From contig JPHH03000104.1 in the NCBI GenBank assembly GCA_000750105.3, positions 1 to 64,000 of the forward strand: DNA of 64,000 bases, given 5' to 3'. This DNA comes from Tolypocladium sp. Sup5 PDA-1. Lineage: Eukaryota; Ascomycota; Sordariomycetes; Hypocreales; Ophiocordycipitaceae. Shown here piece by piece: positions 10,594 through 21,600 of this stretch. Below the pieces are notes generated by a model. The model was not told the origin of the DNA, made no database searches, and saw nothing but the letters and a program-made list of their open reading frames with translations. Both the position numbers and the translations under genes were made by a program. How positions within the stretch are numbered: the stretch's first letter is position 1; each line of letters opens with the position of its first letter.

Positions 10594-12635
10594 ATGTCCG
10601 CCCCAGCGCCCCAAGTGCTGTCCCGTAGGGCAAACGGAATGCCTCATGCGGCCGCGAGCCAGTCCAGCGAGTCCCTGGCCAGGGTGAGCATCCCGAACAC
10701 TCCTCGACAGCGTGTCGGTTCTTTTCTAACGAGGCATAGGGCAAGGCGTCCAACGAGGGCAATGCATCAAGGTCTGCTAAGAGTCGGGGCTTGGGCGACA
10801 AGCAGGGCGATGCATCCAGGGCAAGTTTATTCAGAGAATTTTCGGACGCCACTGCGTTCACAGGCATAGCTAACATCTGTCCCAGAACGCAAATGGAGGC
10901 GAACCTTCACGGCGGGCAAGGACCAAGGCCCAGGACGAGGGCGACAAGCTCATTATCCGGCGTCTCCCGCCTGGCATGACCGAGGCCGAGTTCGTCTCCA
11001 TCCTGGGCCCGGACTGGGAGGTGAACAAGGGGAAGGCCGACTGGCTCTCCTATTCTCCTGGGAAGGTCTCGACTGAGTAAGTACTGCACGCCGTCTGCTG
11101 TGTTTGCTCATCTAACGAAGCCCAAAAGCCCCTCGAAGCCATCGCGCCCAAGTCGGGCGTACCTGCACCTCCTCCGCAAGGACGACATCATGTCGCTCAG
11201 TCAGGCGGTGCGCGGTGCAACGTGGGAGGATGCTAAGTCCACCTTTACCAACCCTTCTCTGGTTGGTCCTCCTGCTCTCGAATTCTCGACGTACAAAAAG
11301 ATCCCCGGGAGCAAGCGGCGAACAGATCCCCGACAGGGGACCATCGACCAAGACCAGGAGTTTATGGCATTCCTCGAAGGCCTCGCCAACCCAGTCCCGC
11401 CGAGGGAGAGTATCGACGTTGAAGACGCGGATGAGGCGTCAAAGGAGGAGGCCAAGGTCACCACGACACCACTGGTCGAGTTCCTCAAGGAGAAGAAAGC
11501 CAACAAGGGCAAGGACGGCGGGCCCGGCAAGGGCGCCAAGTCTGGATCTGCCAAGGGCAAGGGAGGCTCAAAGGAAGATGACTCTACTAAGAAGAGAAGC
11601 AGGGAATCCAAGGGCGACAAATCCGACAAGGCGAGCAAGGAAACGGTGAAGATCCTGACGAAGAAGGCCGCAACCGAGCAAGCAGCGGAGGCCGCGAAGA
11701 ATGTAGCAAGCCAAATCAATGCCGCCAACGCCGCGGACGTACCCAAGAGTCGCCGTGCTGGCATCGCTGCCGCTGCGAGAATCCTGCAGCGAGATCTCGG
11801 ACTAAGCCCAGGCAGTGCTCACCGGCGAGCTAGGCACGACGCCGCGAAAGCAGATGCCGACACAAAGCCCCCGTCGAGCAAGGAGCCTACAGCCTCGGCG
11901 AGCGAGGCCGCAGGGCCGCCAGCAGAAGCTGCTGCTCCCCAGCCGCCCAAGAGTCGGCCTGAGAGCCCAGTCGCGCCAAAGTCGCAGTCATCGACTCGCA
12001 GGACCCGCGGGGGCAAGTCCGCTGAGAAGGGTAAGGCTGCTGAGACTCCTGCTGCTCAACCTACGGCCGCCAATCCTCCCGTGATCCTCAAGAACAAGGG
12101 CGACGCAGAGGTACCCCAAGCCGCAGCGGAGGCACAAACAGCAGCCCAGCAAGCTCCCAACGGTAAATCGACAGCGAGGCCTTCAGCCAGCACGAAAGGC
12201 AGTGGCACCAAAGCGTCTTCGCAGAAGAAGCCACCGGCCGCGGCCGCCGGTGCTACCCGTGCCTTTGTTAAACACGCCAATCCATCCCAGGGAGTCACCG
12301 AGGCTGCCCTGAGACAGGCTCTGGACGCGTTTGGCGCTACCACGCTCGTCGAGGTGGATAAGCGCAAGGGATTTGCATATGTTGACTTTGCCGAGCACGA
12401 GAGCCTCGTCAAGGCCATCGCCGCCAGCCCTGTGCAGGTTGCCCAGACTACAGTCCAGGTCCTCGAGCGCAAAGACAAGAAGCCCGCGGTCGCTGCCGGT
12501 GGCGCAGCATCAGGGTCGACGACTTCGGAGAAGGGATCTGGTCGCGGCCGACGCGGTCGAGGAGGCGGCGGCGGCAGTAAGACTACTGGGCCGACGAACG
12601 GACTGGCCGCTGCGCCAGCTGCGAACACCGGGTGA
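10594..12635 (+). CDS. upf3: Nonsense-mediated decay factor UPF3
   Basis: UPF3 binds UPF2 and shuttles between nucleus and cytoplasm to trigger nonsense-mediated mRNA decay. Exons are 10594-10683, 10886-11076 and 11129-12635 (introns of 202 and 52 nt), giving 595 residues. The Smg4/UPF3 domain spans about 45-200, beginning DKLIIRRLPPGMTEAEF. It continues with WLSYSPGKVST and, past intron 2, RAYLHLLRKDDIMSL, TYKKIPGSKRRTD and QEFMAFLEGLANP. Intron 2 uses an AAAAG acceptor at 11128; this is the choice that keeps the frame. The middle is basic and low complexity (Lys/Ala/Ser), with bipartite nuclear-signal-like runs. Residues about 470-540 form a second RRM-like fold (RAFVKHANPSQ, GFAYVDF), and the tail is RGRRGRGGGGG. 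Exon 1 encodes a non-conserved 30-residue leader and is the least certain part. Confidence 0.88.
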
Positions 12636-13298
12636 GGGGGAAGTATTATGGAAACGCGGCATTCATTCATCACAGAAAGCGACCAGCGGTTATCCCAAAG
12701 GCGATGGCGGATCCCACCCATACCGTCCGCCGGTCCGATGGCCCACTGGGGTCCGCTTGTAAAGGGCGGCCTTTGCACGCGAAATACCGGTATAGGTGCC
12801 ATCACCAGGAGTGCTTGCATCTTACCACTGGCGTGCAGAACGACGAAGCAGCTCCGTTGGCGGTTGTAGGATCGACTGGCAAGGCGAGGCGAGAACGGCC
12901 TCATGTGGCCATGTCGCTACCGGGCTCCTTGTATCACATTATATCATGGACGCGGCGCCAGCAGGAGATGAACTGCCCGAGGCCCGTCAGCAGCAGAGGG
13001 CCGGTCTGGGCACAGCGGGCAGTCTTGGGGAGATAGCGACAATACATGACGGCTTCCACCAGAGCTACATGCCGTGGCACTCATGTCATTGGGTGCTCGG
13101 CACCTCAAGCTGAGTAAAGAGCCCATCCAAGGGCACGTTTCCAAGTCTAATGTAGATGTAAAAACAAGTTCTTTCCCATAATCGCTACCCAATACGCCGA
13201 ATTGTTCTCCCAGTTGATCAAACATACCCGCCAACGCCTTCACAATAAACAGCAAAACTACATGGGTGGGTAAGGAAGAGTAGAGCAAGAACAAAACC
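12636..13298. other. Convergent intergenic region after upf3
   Basis: Sits between the 3' ends of upf3 (plus) and the flavin-binding protein gene (minus). It holds both 3' UTRs and no frame I can support. Confidence 0.4.
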
Positions 13299-14129
13299 TC
13301 ACTGGAACAGGGGCATCATCCGCGCCCCCACGAGGATAAAGTACAGCAGCACCGCCAGCAGGAACCCAGCCGCGACAGCCTCCGTCTCGGCACAGATGCG
13401 CTTCACCCTGGCCCTGACGTCGCCCGCCCACAGCGCCCGCTGGCCCGCGTCGCGGCGCGCGGCGCGCAGGCCCGGCAGGCCGTCGATGCTCTCGGCGTTG
13501 TTGGCACCCTGGTACTCGTGCAGCGTGTTGCTCTGCGCCTTGGTCGACGCCCAGTGGTCCATGGTCGGGCGCGCCTCGAAGACGGCCAGCTCGTCGAGCT
13601 TCTCGCCGCGGTCGCGCCCCTCCCGCAGGACGTCCTCGACGGGCGTTGCGGGCGCGTCCGGGTCCGAGTCCGGGCCCGCGTACAGGGCCTTCTTGACGCG
13701 GGGCACGCCGTACCCGCAGCTCGTCTGCACCTCCCAGATGTCACACACAATCACCGCGCGCGCGCCGTCAAACGCCTCGCGCTTCCCCTTGGCGACGCTG
13801 CGCACGAGGTCCGGGAACGCCGGCGCGTCCCACTCGACGACGGTGGCGCGGCAGAAGAAGCGCATGATGCGCGGCGCGGCGCCGAAGCTCATGAACATGA
13901 GGCACAGGCGGCCGTTCTCGTAGGCGTGCGCGATGGTCTCGCAGCCGGAGCCCGTGCGGTCAATGTACGCGCAGCGGTTGGGGCCCAGCACCGCAAAGTG
14001 CGTGTCCGTCAGGCCCTTGGGCGACACGTTGATGTGCCGCCCGTGCGTGGCGGCCGAGGCCGTGAAGAAGACGGGCTGGCGCTGCGCCCACGCGGCGAGG
14101 TCGTCGGGGAGGCTGGGGTAGAGCTTCAT
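13299..14129 (-). CDS. PNPOx-like FMN-binding protein with C-terminal membrane anchor
   Basis: Member of the pyridoxamine 5'-phosphate oxidase-like split-barrel family, which bind FMN or related cofactors; a specific reaction cannot be given. It is a single exon of 276 residues from the ATG at 14129. An in-frame TTG 30 bases further out is not a eukaryotic start. The N-terminal half carries the family pattern: QPVFFTASAATHGRHINVSPKG, then AYIDRTGSGCETIAH and GRLCLMFMSFG. It continues with an acidic/polar region (GPDSDPDAPATPVEDVL) and a GYGVP motif typical of this fungal subgroup. Unusually, the last 25 residues form a hydrophobic helix (AAGFLLAVLLYFILVGA), suggesting a tail-anchored protein facing the cytosol. 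It lies tail-to-tail with upf3. Confidence 0.82.
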   Translation of the reverse strand: MKLYPSLPDDLAAWAQRQPVFFTASAATHGRHINVSPKGLTDTHFAVLGPNRCAYIDRTGSGCETIAHAYENGRLCLMFMSFGAAPRIMRFFCRATVVEWDAPAFPDLVRSVAKGKREAFDGARAVIVCDIWEVQTSCGYGVPRVKKALYAGPDSDPDAPATPVEDVLREGRDRGEKLDELAVFEARPTMDHWASTKAQSNTLHEYQGANNAESIDGLPGLRAARRDAGQRALWAGDVRARVKRICAETEAVAAGFLLAVLLYFILVGARMMPLFQ

Positions 14130-14626
14130 GTTGAGGGCCTTGATGATAGTGATATGCAATGCAGAGCGGAGATGGATGCAAAGAGGTTTAGAGTATCGTG
14201 AGGGGAGGGCACAGCACCCGCCTGGTATTAAATCGCAGATGGATGGAGTGACTCAGCGCGCCCGTTACCAGGGCCTCCGAAGCAGCATTCCTAGATCCGA
14301 GCCGGCGCCGGCCTGCAACAGCAAAAGGAACAAGGATGAGGGCCCGGTGGCGCCACCAGTTCTCCGTACAAAGCAGGGTCGGAGTATTGGGGAACTGTTC
14401 GGTGTTACGGGCCTCCGAGTCCCACGGGGCGGTATCGGAGGCCGCGGTACAGACGCCGTAGGTAGCAATTGGATGGTGTGATTGCTGCGTGCGGTTCCGC
14501 ATGCGATGCGACTGGCAAAGGCAGGGCTCCAATTGCGGCGCGCCCCGCAAACTTGGCAATCGATCAAGCATGCGAACCGTTTAAGAAAGTTGCGGTGCAT
14601 GCCAAGGTGACGGCCCATGGATGGCT
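14130..14626. other. Intergenic, promoter of the flavin-binding protein gene
   Basis: About 500 bases between two minus-strand genes, with no supported gene. A TATTAAA-like run lies near 14226. Confidence 0.35.
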
Positions 14627-15553
14627 TTACCGCCCCACCGGGTACGGATAGTAGTTGCCGTCCTCGTAGTCGTCGTAGACGGCGCTGCTGCTCGTCTTGT
14701 AGAGGCTCGGGCTCAGCGGGTTCGTCGTCCGCGGCACTGACGAAAAGGCGACCTTGTTGTGCGACGGCGACGTCGCCGGCGGCTGTCCGTGTCCCGTGGT
14801 GGCGACGTTGTGAAACGTCCGGCTCCCGGACCCGGCCGACGTTGCGGACCCGGCGGCGCCGGGGCCCCATCCTTCAATGAACGAGGTCCGGCGGCTGCGG
14901 CTCGACGTCGGGCGTTTCTCTTCAAATCGGCGCGACAGCCGATCTTTCTGGTCCTTGCTCTCCTTTTCGCTCTTGCGGGGGCGCTCCTCCTTATGCTCCT
15001 TGTGCTCCTTGTGCTCCTTTTTGCTGGATGACTTGTGAGACGGCTTCGGGCGCTCTGGCAGCTTCATGGCGCTGCGGTAGGACGACGACGGGACCGATGC
15101 AACGATGGCATTGTAGTGGTCCGTAAGCTCCTTGTAGTCCTTCTCCAGCACCGTATAATTCTTGTCCCATACCTCGCTTTGGTATGCGAGCTGACGGTTT
15201 TCCTTCTCCATGTCCTCGAGCTTCTCCTTGAGGAGGGCGTTGTTGTCCTTCAGGCCCTGCACCTGAGCCTTGAGGTCCTCCTTGGTATTGTGAGACTCGG
15301 ACAGCTTTCTATTGGCCAGCTCATAAAGATGCAGGTAGCGGTCGCGCTCCGAGTTGGCCTTGTTGAGCTCGGTGTTCTTGTCCTTGAGCTCATCGAGCAG
15401 CGTCTCCTCGTAATCCTGCGCTGCGTAGATGAGGTCAGTTGGTGCGTACGCTGGCGTCGCTCCCGGTCCATAGGACGAACCTGGTGAATGCCTGGGGCTG
15501 TTGCTATGAGTCCGGCGGCCTGTGTTAGCCGACGACCGCTGGTGAGACGGCAT
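14627..15553 (-). CDS. Coiled-coil protein of unknown function
   Basis: I do not recognise a characterised family. It is a single exon of 308 residues from an ATG at 15553. The first 45 residues are Ser/Pro/His-rich. Residues about 48-155 form a long heptad-like coiled coil (ETLLDELKDKNTELNKANSE; LKDNNALLKEKLEDMEKEN). A strongly basic/charged stretch with a short KEHKEHKEHKEE repeat follows, then a Ser/Thr/Pro-rich tail ending in a Tyr-rich patch (YDDYEDGNYYPYPVGR). No membrane segment or signal peptide. The codon bias is GC-ending and the frame is clean, so it is a real gene. The architecture suggests a scaffold or cytoskeleton-linked protein, but that is inference. Confidence 0.75.
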   Translation of the reverse strand: MPSHQRSSANTGRRTHSNSPRHSPGSSYGPGATPAYAPTDLIYAAQDYEETLLDELKDKNTELNKANSERDRYLHLYELANRKLSESHNTKEDLKAQVQGLKDNNALLKEKLEDMEKENRQLAYQSEVWDKNYTVLEKDYKELTDHYNAIVASVPSSSYRSAMKLPERPKPSHKSSSKKEHKEHKEHKEERPRKSEKESKDQKDRLSRRFEEKRPTSSRSRRTSFIEGWGPGAAGSATSAGSGSRTFHNVATTGHGQPPATSPSHNKVAFSSVPRTTNPLSPSLYKTSSSAVYDDYEDGNYYPYPVGR

Positions 15554-17373
15554 GGCGGCGGATGTCGCGGTGCGAACACGACAGTGGTTTTAATTTGGTT
15601 GCCTCACGACTAGGTAGGTAGTCGGGACTGCAGATGCAGCGGCCCAGGAACGGTGTTGCCCGACGAGGCAAAGGACGGCGTCGAAAGCGAGTGACTCTGA
15701 CTGACTGGCAAGGCTCACACGTCGAACCAAGCGAGCGTGAACGACCCAGGCAGCTAGGCTAACCCTGGCCTGCGGATGCCAACAGCAACAAGGGCCAGGA
15801 TGCAGGTCGAAAACGTATATGAAGTAGCAACGACCCAGACGCTCAGGCGGAAATCCTGTCGCGATGCTAGTGAGAGGTGAAGACAGAGTCAAGGAGGTGA
15901 TGTCGGGGAAAAAAGAGTCATAATAAAGAGAAAAGACCGGCTGGATGTCGAGATATGTATGTGCAGGCACCTAGGCTGTAAGATTGGCTGTAAGCCAGTC
16001 TGTGGCGGCTGGTGGGAGGGCTGCCCGGGCCACCAGTGACAGCGAACACCCCCCCTAAGGTACCTAGTATCCGTAGGTACTCTAGGTAGGTAAGCAAACA
16101 AAAACGGGAAACTTGAACCACCACCACCTCGGTGCAGCGCCATCATCCATCTCACGTATTACGGGAGCTGGCTCTATCAGTTTCTCACGTTCCTGGCCAA
16201 CCCGCTGGTTCACAGGAGCCTAGACCAGATCGGCAGACAAGTAACTTGGCCAGTACCGGCCGGCATCGTAAACCTCACCTCACCCCATGCTCAAGCCGTC
16301 ACGTCCAGGTGAACGGTACTTGCGCGGCAGTCCTGGTCCCTCCAAAGTCGAAAAAATAGGCCTCTAGGCTCTAGGTTGCCAGGGCCTTCTCTCGGCCTCG
16401 ATTGGCTGACTGTGGCTGTGCGTGGGCAGGTCCGTCGACTCGCCAAGGCCCGGGCTGCTTGGCTGCCTTGAGGCCCTCCGGCCCCCAACCTGGTCCGCCA
16501 GGCAGTTCGCCTAGCCCAGCCCAGAGGCGGTTAACGGCAACGCCCATGGCCCGTGGTGGCTTCGTCGCGAACGAGGCGACCGCTAGCCTTGCAGCCTGGG
16601 GGGATCGTGGCGGGTGACCCGATGACGCGAAGGCCGGCCGGCAGCGATTGAGTCACTCCTTGAGACAAAGAACGCAAAGAGACGGACGGGACTGTGCTTT
16701 CGTGGGCAGCTTGGCTCCGGCGATTGGGACACACCGTGCTGTGATTGCACGACGACGGCGGTCGTCAGACGCTCGTCACCGTGAATGCAGGCCTCGACGT
16801 TCCGCATGTCCGCGTCCAGCAGGCAGACGCAAGAGCCAGCCGGCAGAAGGCCCTCGAACGCTTAGATCCGCCCCCGTCCACCCTCGGTGAGGTCGCCGAC
16901 CAGGATCGACCTGTTCGTGACTACTCGTCCTTGGTAGGTAGGGCTGACGGCTCACCTGGAGCCCTGGAAGGCAGCCTGCAGCCCGCTAACGCCTTCCCCC
17001 GTAGCGGCTATAACGGCGCGTCTAATGGCGTCACTCAGCGGGTGGGCCCGCTGCACCCGCCTCTTCCCGGCGGCCTCCAACCCAACCAAGCAGGAGCCAG
17101 TGTCCTTTCCCCAGTGCAGTGTGGATGCTGGTTTCCTGTTCAGTCGTTGAGTGGCACGGCAGGAGCTGTCAAACCTCGAAATCGTCCGAATCAAGTAGGA
17201 CATGTCCAACGCGGCAAACATACTACGTGCATACGGCACTTGAATCTCGCGTTGCTGCACCTTGTACCATGCCCGTTGGCTCCGCAGCTCCCTCTGTGTA
17301 AGTGTCAGTGTCACAAACAGTTGCGCTGCCGGGACATTCACCATCCCTATCCCCATCCCCATCCGATGCCTCT

Positions 17374-17391
17374 CCCCCCCCCCCCCCCCCC
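17374..17391 (+). repeat. Poly-C tract, 18 bases
   Basis: Eighteen consecutive C residues following a CCATCCC-like pyrimidine stretch. Such runs are length-unstable and a G-quadruplex candidate on the other strand. Confidence 0.9.
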
Positions 17392-18351
17392 TCGTCGCCC
17401 GCAGTCCGCTCACTTACACCGCAAGGGAACGGAGCGCAGCGCAACGCACGCACGCACACAGCACGGAGCAAGGTACGGCACGTACGTAAAAAAGGCTAAT
17501 GCTGATAGAGCCCGGCCCAGGCCATCTTTGTGCAACCTCACCTCTGGGGTAGCAGCAGCAGCAGTGCAATATCTTGCATGGAGGTAGCGCCTTGGCGACC
17601 CAGATTCCACAATGCAGGACGGCGGACAGCTCAGATGTCTGTTCCTTTCGTTGTTGCTTCTGCTCATTGTTAGTTTTGCATGCTGATTGCTTTTTCGGCT
17701 GCCGTGAAGGGGGTGAGTGACACGGGGCCAGGCAAAGAGGGGGAGTGAGTGAGTGGGCGGTGATGATGGGTGGAGAGGAAAAACGAAACAACATGTAGGT
17801 ACTCGTAAATATCCTACTCGTACCCATTGACAGCGTACATCATCGGGCCTGTCGCTTGTTGCTTTTGCCCTCTCTCGTCTGCTCGTCTCTTGTGCTCTGG
17901 TTCCCGGGCTGACTGACTGACTGACTGGCTGCCCGTCACATCTCACATTTGCGCCCCGTCGACGAACAAAAGTCGCAGCCAGGCTTGCTTGGAACCAATC
18001 CGCCACCCCATCGTGACACAAGATGAGGAACAGGCGATGCCCCCCCATCTGTGCCCCCCTGCCCCCCCCAAAAGAGCGGACTCTGGGACCGGGGGGCCGT
18101 ACAAAGTACGAGTAGTATGTATACGAGTACAAGTATGAAAAGGCAAGCCGGGACCGCTTCCGTTTTGGCCCCGGCGACGACAGAAATACCTACCGAGGCG
18201 AGGCGAGGGCAGGGCAGGGCAGGGGCATGAAATGGCGTGACAATGCCTTGATGCCAGGGCAAGAGGCCGCACTATTAATACCGCGATGTGAGCAAGTGAC
18301 AGACTACGGAGTATCGCAGGCGCATCATCAGCAGGATAGATTGAGTCTGGT

Positions 18352-18364
18352 GGGGGGGGGGGGG
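18352..18364 (+). repeat. Poly-G tract, 13 bases
   Basis: Thirteen consecutive G residues. Read on the opposite strand this is a C-run about 1 kb from the 18-C tract. Confidence 0.9.
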
Positions 18365-18409
18365 TTGTGGCCGTGCTTTGCTTTTCCCCTCCTTTGGAGG
18401 TGAGTGAGC

Positions 18410-18449
18410 CTGAGGCTCGCTCCCCTGAGGCTCGCTCCCCTGAGGCTCC
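18410..18449 (+). repeat. Minisatellite, 15-base unit, about 2.7 copies
   Basis: The unit CTGAGGCTCGCTCCC repeats head-to-tail twice, then a partial third copy. The copies are identical, so the array is probably recent. Confidence 0.85.
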
Positions 18450-18657
18450 ACCGCCGCACCCGCCTTTCTTTTGGTCAAGCCGCTTCCTTTGCGCTGCGAA
18501 AACTCGGCTGTCGCTGCAACGTCTCGACTCAAGGCCGTTGCAGGCGGAGACGGGCAGAGGCAGAGACAGAGACAGAGACAGGTGTTGTTGGTTGACGTGC
18601 TCGCCACGAGGGCCGCAGAGACACGAGAAGCCCATCCAGCCGCGCATGCGAAACAGA

Positions 18658-18690
18658 CACGCACACACACACAGACACACGCACACAGAC
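18658..18690 (+). repeat. CA-rich microsatellite
   Basis: An interrupted (CA)n tract with GC and GA interruptions. It is non-coding. Confidence 0.85.
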
Positions 18691-21600
18691 TGGCTCGAAA
18701 GGAAATAGTGTGCTTCACGGCCTCCCACGGTCCGACGCGTATCCTCTAATAAGAACAGCGTTTCGAAATATGCCGTCGTCTTTCACCGCGGAAAGAACCG
18801 CCTCGTCTCTGGGCCATGTGTGGTTAAGCGAGGCCTGCGGTTCGAGGGGTTTTTTGGTTACCTGTATCCGCAAGAAAGAGGCCGGGGTCTTGGATGGACT
18901 ATCAGTCGCGGACGAGCTCGTCATCGTCGTCGTCGTCGTCCAGCCACGCACTCGCTTCTTGCGCCCGCTTCTTGCACCCATCGCGAGGTGCATGCTCACC
19001 ATCCCGCTTTCGCTTGGCGTCGTCCGAAACTGACATGTCCCTCTTGGCCGGCCGGCTGGCACGCACCAGCCGGGTGCCGTCTCGGACTATGCACGCACGC
19101 ACGACCGAACGGCCTCCCGCGCCGCCTCGATGAGATGCTGCGAGAACTTTCTGGGCCTCGTCGCACGCACGCCCTGCATGCTGCACTCCACGCTGCAGCT
19201 AGCAGCACCGGAACCTGTCCCTTTTGTCGCTTCCCCGGCCTCGTGCATGTAGACTAACTGCTGCGGATGCAGCTCGTCCAGGGCCGGACGAGGGAACCTG
19301 TTGCTGCCGTCTCAGCGGCCCGTCAACCGGCTAGCTGCTCGGCCTGGGACCCAGCGCCTTCGCGCGTGTGCGTTTCCGACGTCGCCTCTGCAGCGTACAT
19401 GGGACGTCTGCATGTCCAAGCTGTCACCTGTCTCCTAAAGCGCCGCGCCTGCGTCTCAGCAGTCAGTCCCTCTCCCCTCCGGGGCTCGCGACTGTACATC
19501 CCCTTGTTGGGTCGCCCGGCGGGACTCTGCAGAGTGACAGGCTACGAAACCTTCGCTAGCGACGCAAGGCGATGATGCAGGAGCCTGTTATAGCCTGTTA
19601 TTCCGCTTGCTGAGTCTCAAACGCCACGAGGCTGGTCGGGGGTGTGTGCTTGTCGAACCTGTCATCTGGTCGTGGGCGGTGCGGCTCGAAAGCTTGGTTT
19701 GCCGTCAAGGGACGGCAGCTCTGTGGGTTCTGTCAACAAGACTGCTTTCTGGGATGAGGGGACTTGGATAGCGTACGAAGTACTCGTACGGACTAGCGTC
19801 TCTTCAGACGTTGCCCTGCATTGACTCTGTGTAGATCTGGTTCGACGGCAGTTGAGCAGAGTCGTCTAGGTGGGAGAAGACGCCGCACAACGCAGCTAGC
19901 ATCGAGACCTCGCAGAACTCCGAGGCAAAGGACTCTGCTCGCCACTCGGCACGCGGGCCTCTCCAAACCACCAGCGTTCTGCGAGCCTCGCTGCCTGCCT
20001 CGGCTTGCCGTGTCGTCTCTCGTCTCAACGCCAAGACAAAGGAGCCTCAAGCCCCGACGACAGCTCATCTCACACAACGTCCGTTCAAGCACTGCCAGCG
20101 CCACACCGGCAACAGCCAACAGCCAGCACAGCATCCGTCAACCCGAAGCCTCGCATCGTATCCATACATCGTCCAACCTGAGGCGCTCGCTCTCAGACTC
20201 TCCGGTAAGGCTTCAATACCAGGGAGCATGCAGGCACGAGTCAAGCCCGTCCCGGCCCTGTGCTTACAGACCTGCCGGAAGTAGCAGTCGTGCCTGAGTC
20301 GTCGACCCCCTCTTTTTTTATTTTTAAGCTGCGTCATGGAGAGGTTCGAGCTGCGACTAATAGTAACTCCGATGGGCGTAGTCCGTAGAGTCAGTCGCAG
20401 TCGATAATCATCTCCAGGGTTCATGTTGGCAAGCTGCGCTACTACACAACGTGGCCTGGCTCTAGTCAGTTGGACGCATGGCCAACCGCGTCTAGTTTGT
20501 CGACGTGGCCACGCTTGTTGAAGAGCCCGCGGCCGTGCGATGTTGCGGAAGGGCCTCTTCTCGGCCCCCGCTGATGAGCATGAAGGGACGATCTGGAAAA
20601 GTTGATTAATCAGTGGTTGCAACGTTGCTGTAGTAGGACTTCACCTGTCTGTTTGCGCATAGGCCCGTGTTGGATTGACGGGTCGTCCGACATGGATGGC
20701 CTCTGTCAGTGCGGCACTCGCGCGAATCAGGCAATGTTCGTGTCTCGTAACCCCAGACGCGTAACAAGTGCCGCAGCCGCGAGCGCACGCTCTCCAAAGG
20801 TCTTGGTGTCAGAGCAGAGTGATGGCTTGCGGGTTGTCTCCAGCCGCGAAGCACAGTTAGACTGAACCGAATACGTTTCGGCCCTGTGGCGGAGGACACA
20901 CGATGCGTGCTGTCAGGTGCGAGAGAGCCCTACAGAGAGAACCAGGTCCCTGCCTGCATGCAGAACAGCAGCGATCGCATCGCATATTCCCATCTGGTCG
21001 CCCTGCGATGCAAGGTCTTCGGCATCGGAATCTGCACCCCGCTCCACTGCACGGTGGCTCGTATGTACATACCGGAGACGGCGGCAGACGGACGCAACGC
21101 AATGCAATGCAAGCCTCAAGCTTTGACCAAGGTCGCGATGCTGTGCTACCACCGCGAACCCAGATCCGCCGGCATACTTGTCGACCAAGTATCGCGGTAC
21201 GGCAGGTACAACAGGCGCAAGTCTCCCAGCCCGTCCGAGACAAACGCGCGACTCTGCCATATCGACCAGGGGAAGCGTGCAGTTCGAGTCAAGACACCGC
21301 CCGTTGCGGTTGTCGTCCTCTTCCTCGCGGTTGTCGTCTCCTTGCCTCGCCCCCATCTGCATGTCCCTGCACCCCGGGGCGCAGTCCTTCCGCGAGAGGA
21401 AACAAGGAATACGAGGCAGTTGAGGCGTCCTTCCCGTGGCAGCTGGGACGAACTGAGCCGTCTCATGTCAGGCCCTGAGTCGCGTCAACAGTGTGGGCTC
21501 ATAGGCGTCGTACGGATCATCGTCAGCTTACTGGAGGTTTCTTTCGTCTGTGCCCATCGAACCCCGGAGGGCTGCAGAAAATCCAGTGACTCGTGAGACT

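Larger units (their letters stand above)
15554..19000. other. Start of a long gene desert with homopolymer runs
   Basis: No supported gene. The first part is presumably the promoter of the coiled-coil gene. Further right there are an 18-C run (17374-17391), a 13-G run (18352-18364), a CA-rich microsatellite (about 18658-18690) and a 15-base tandem repeat (about 18410-18449). TACGGAGTA occurs at 18305-18313. Long frames on both strands are biased by simple sequence and show no domain. Confidence 0.5.

Noticed and set aside
16745..17587. A 280-codon plus-strand frame ending near the poly-C tract
   Set aside because: It runs through the C-run as a poly-Pro stretch, does not begin with ATG, and has no domain.
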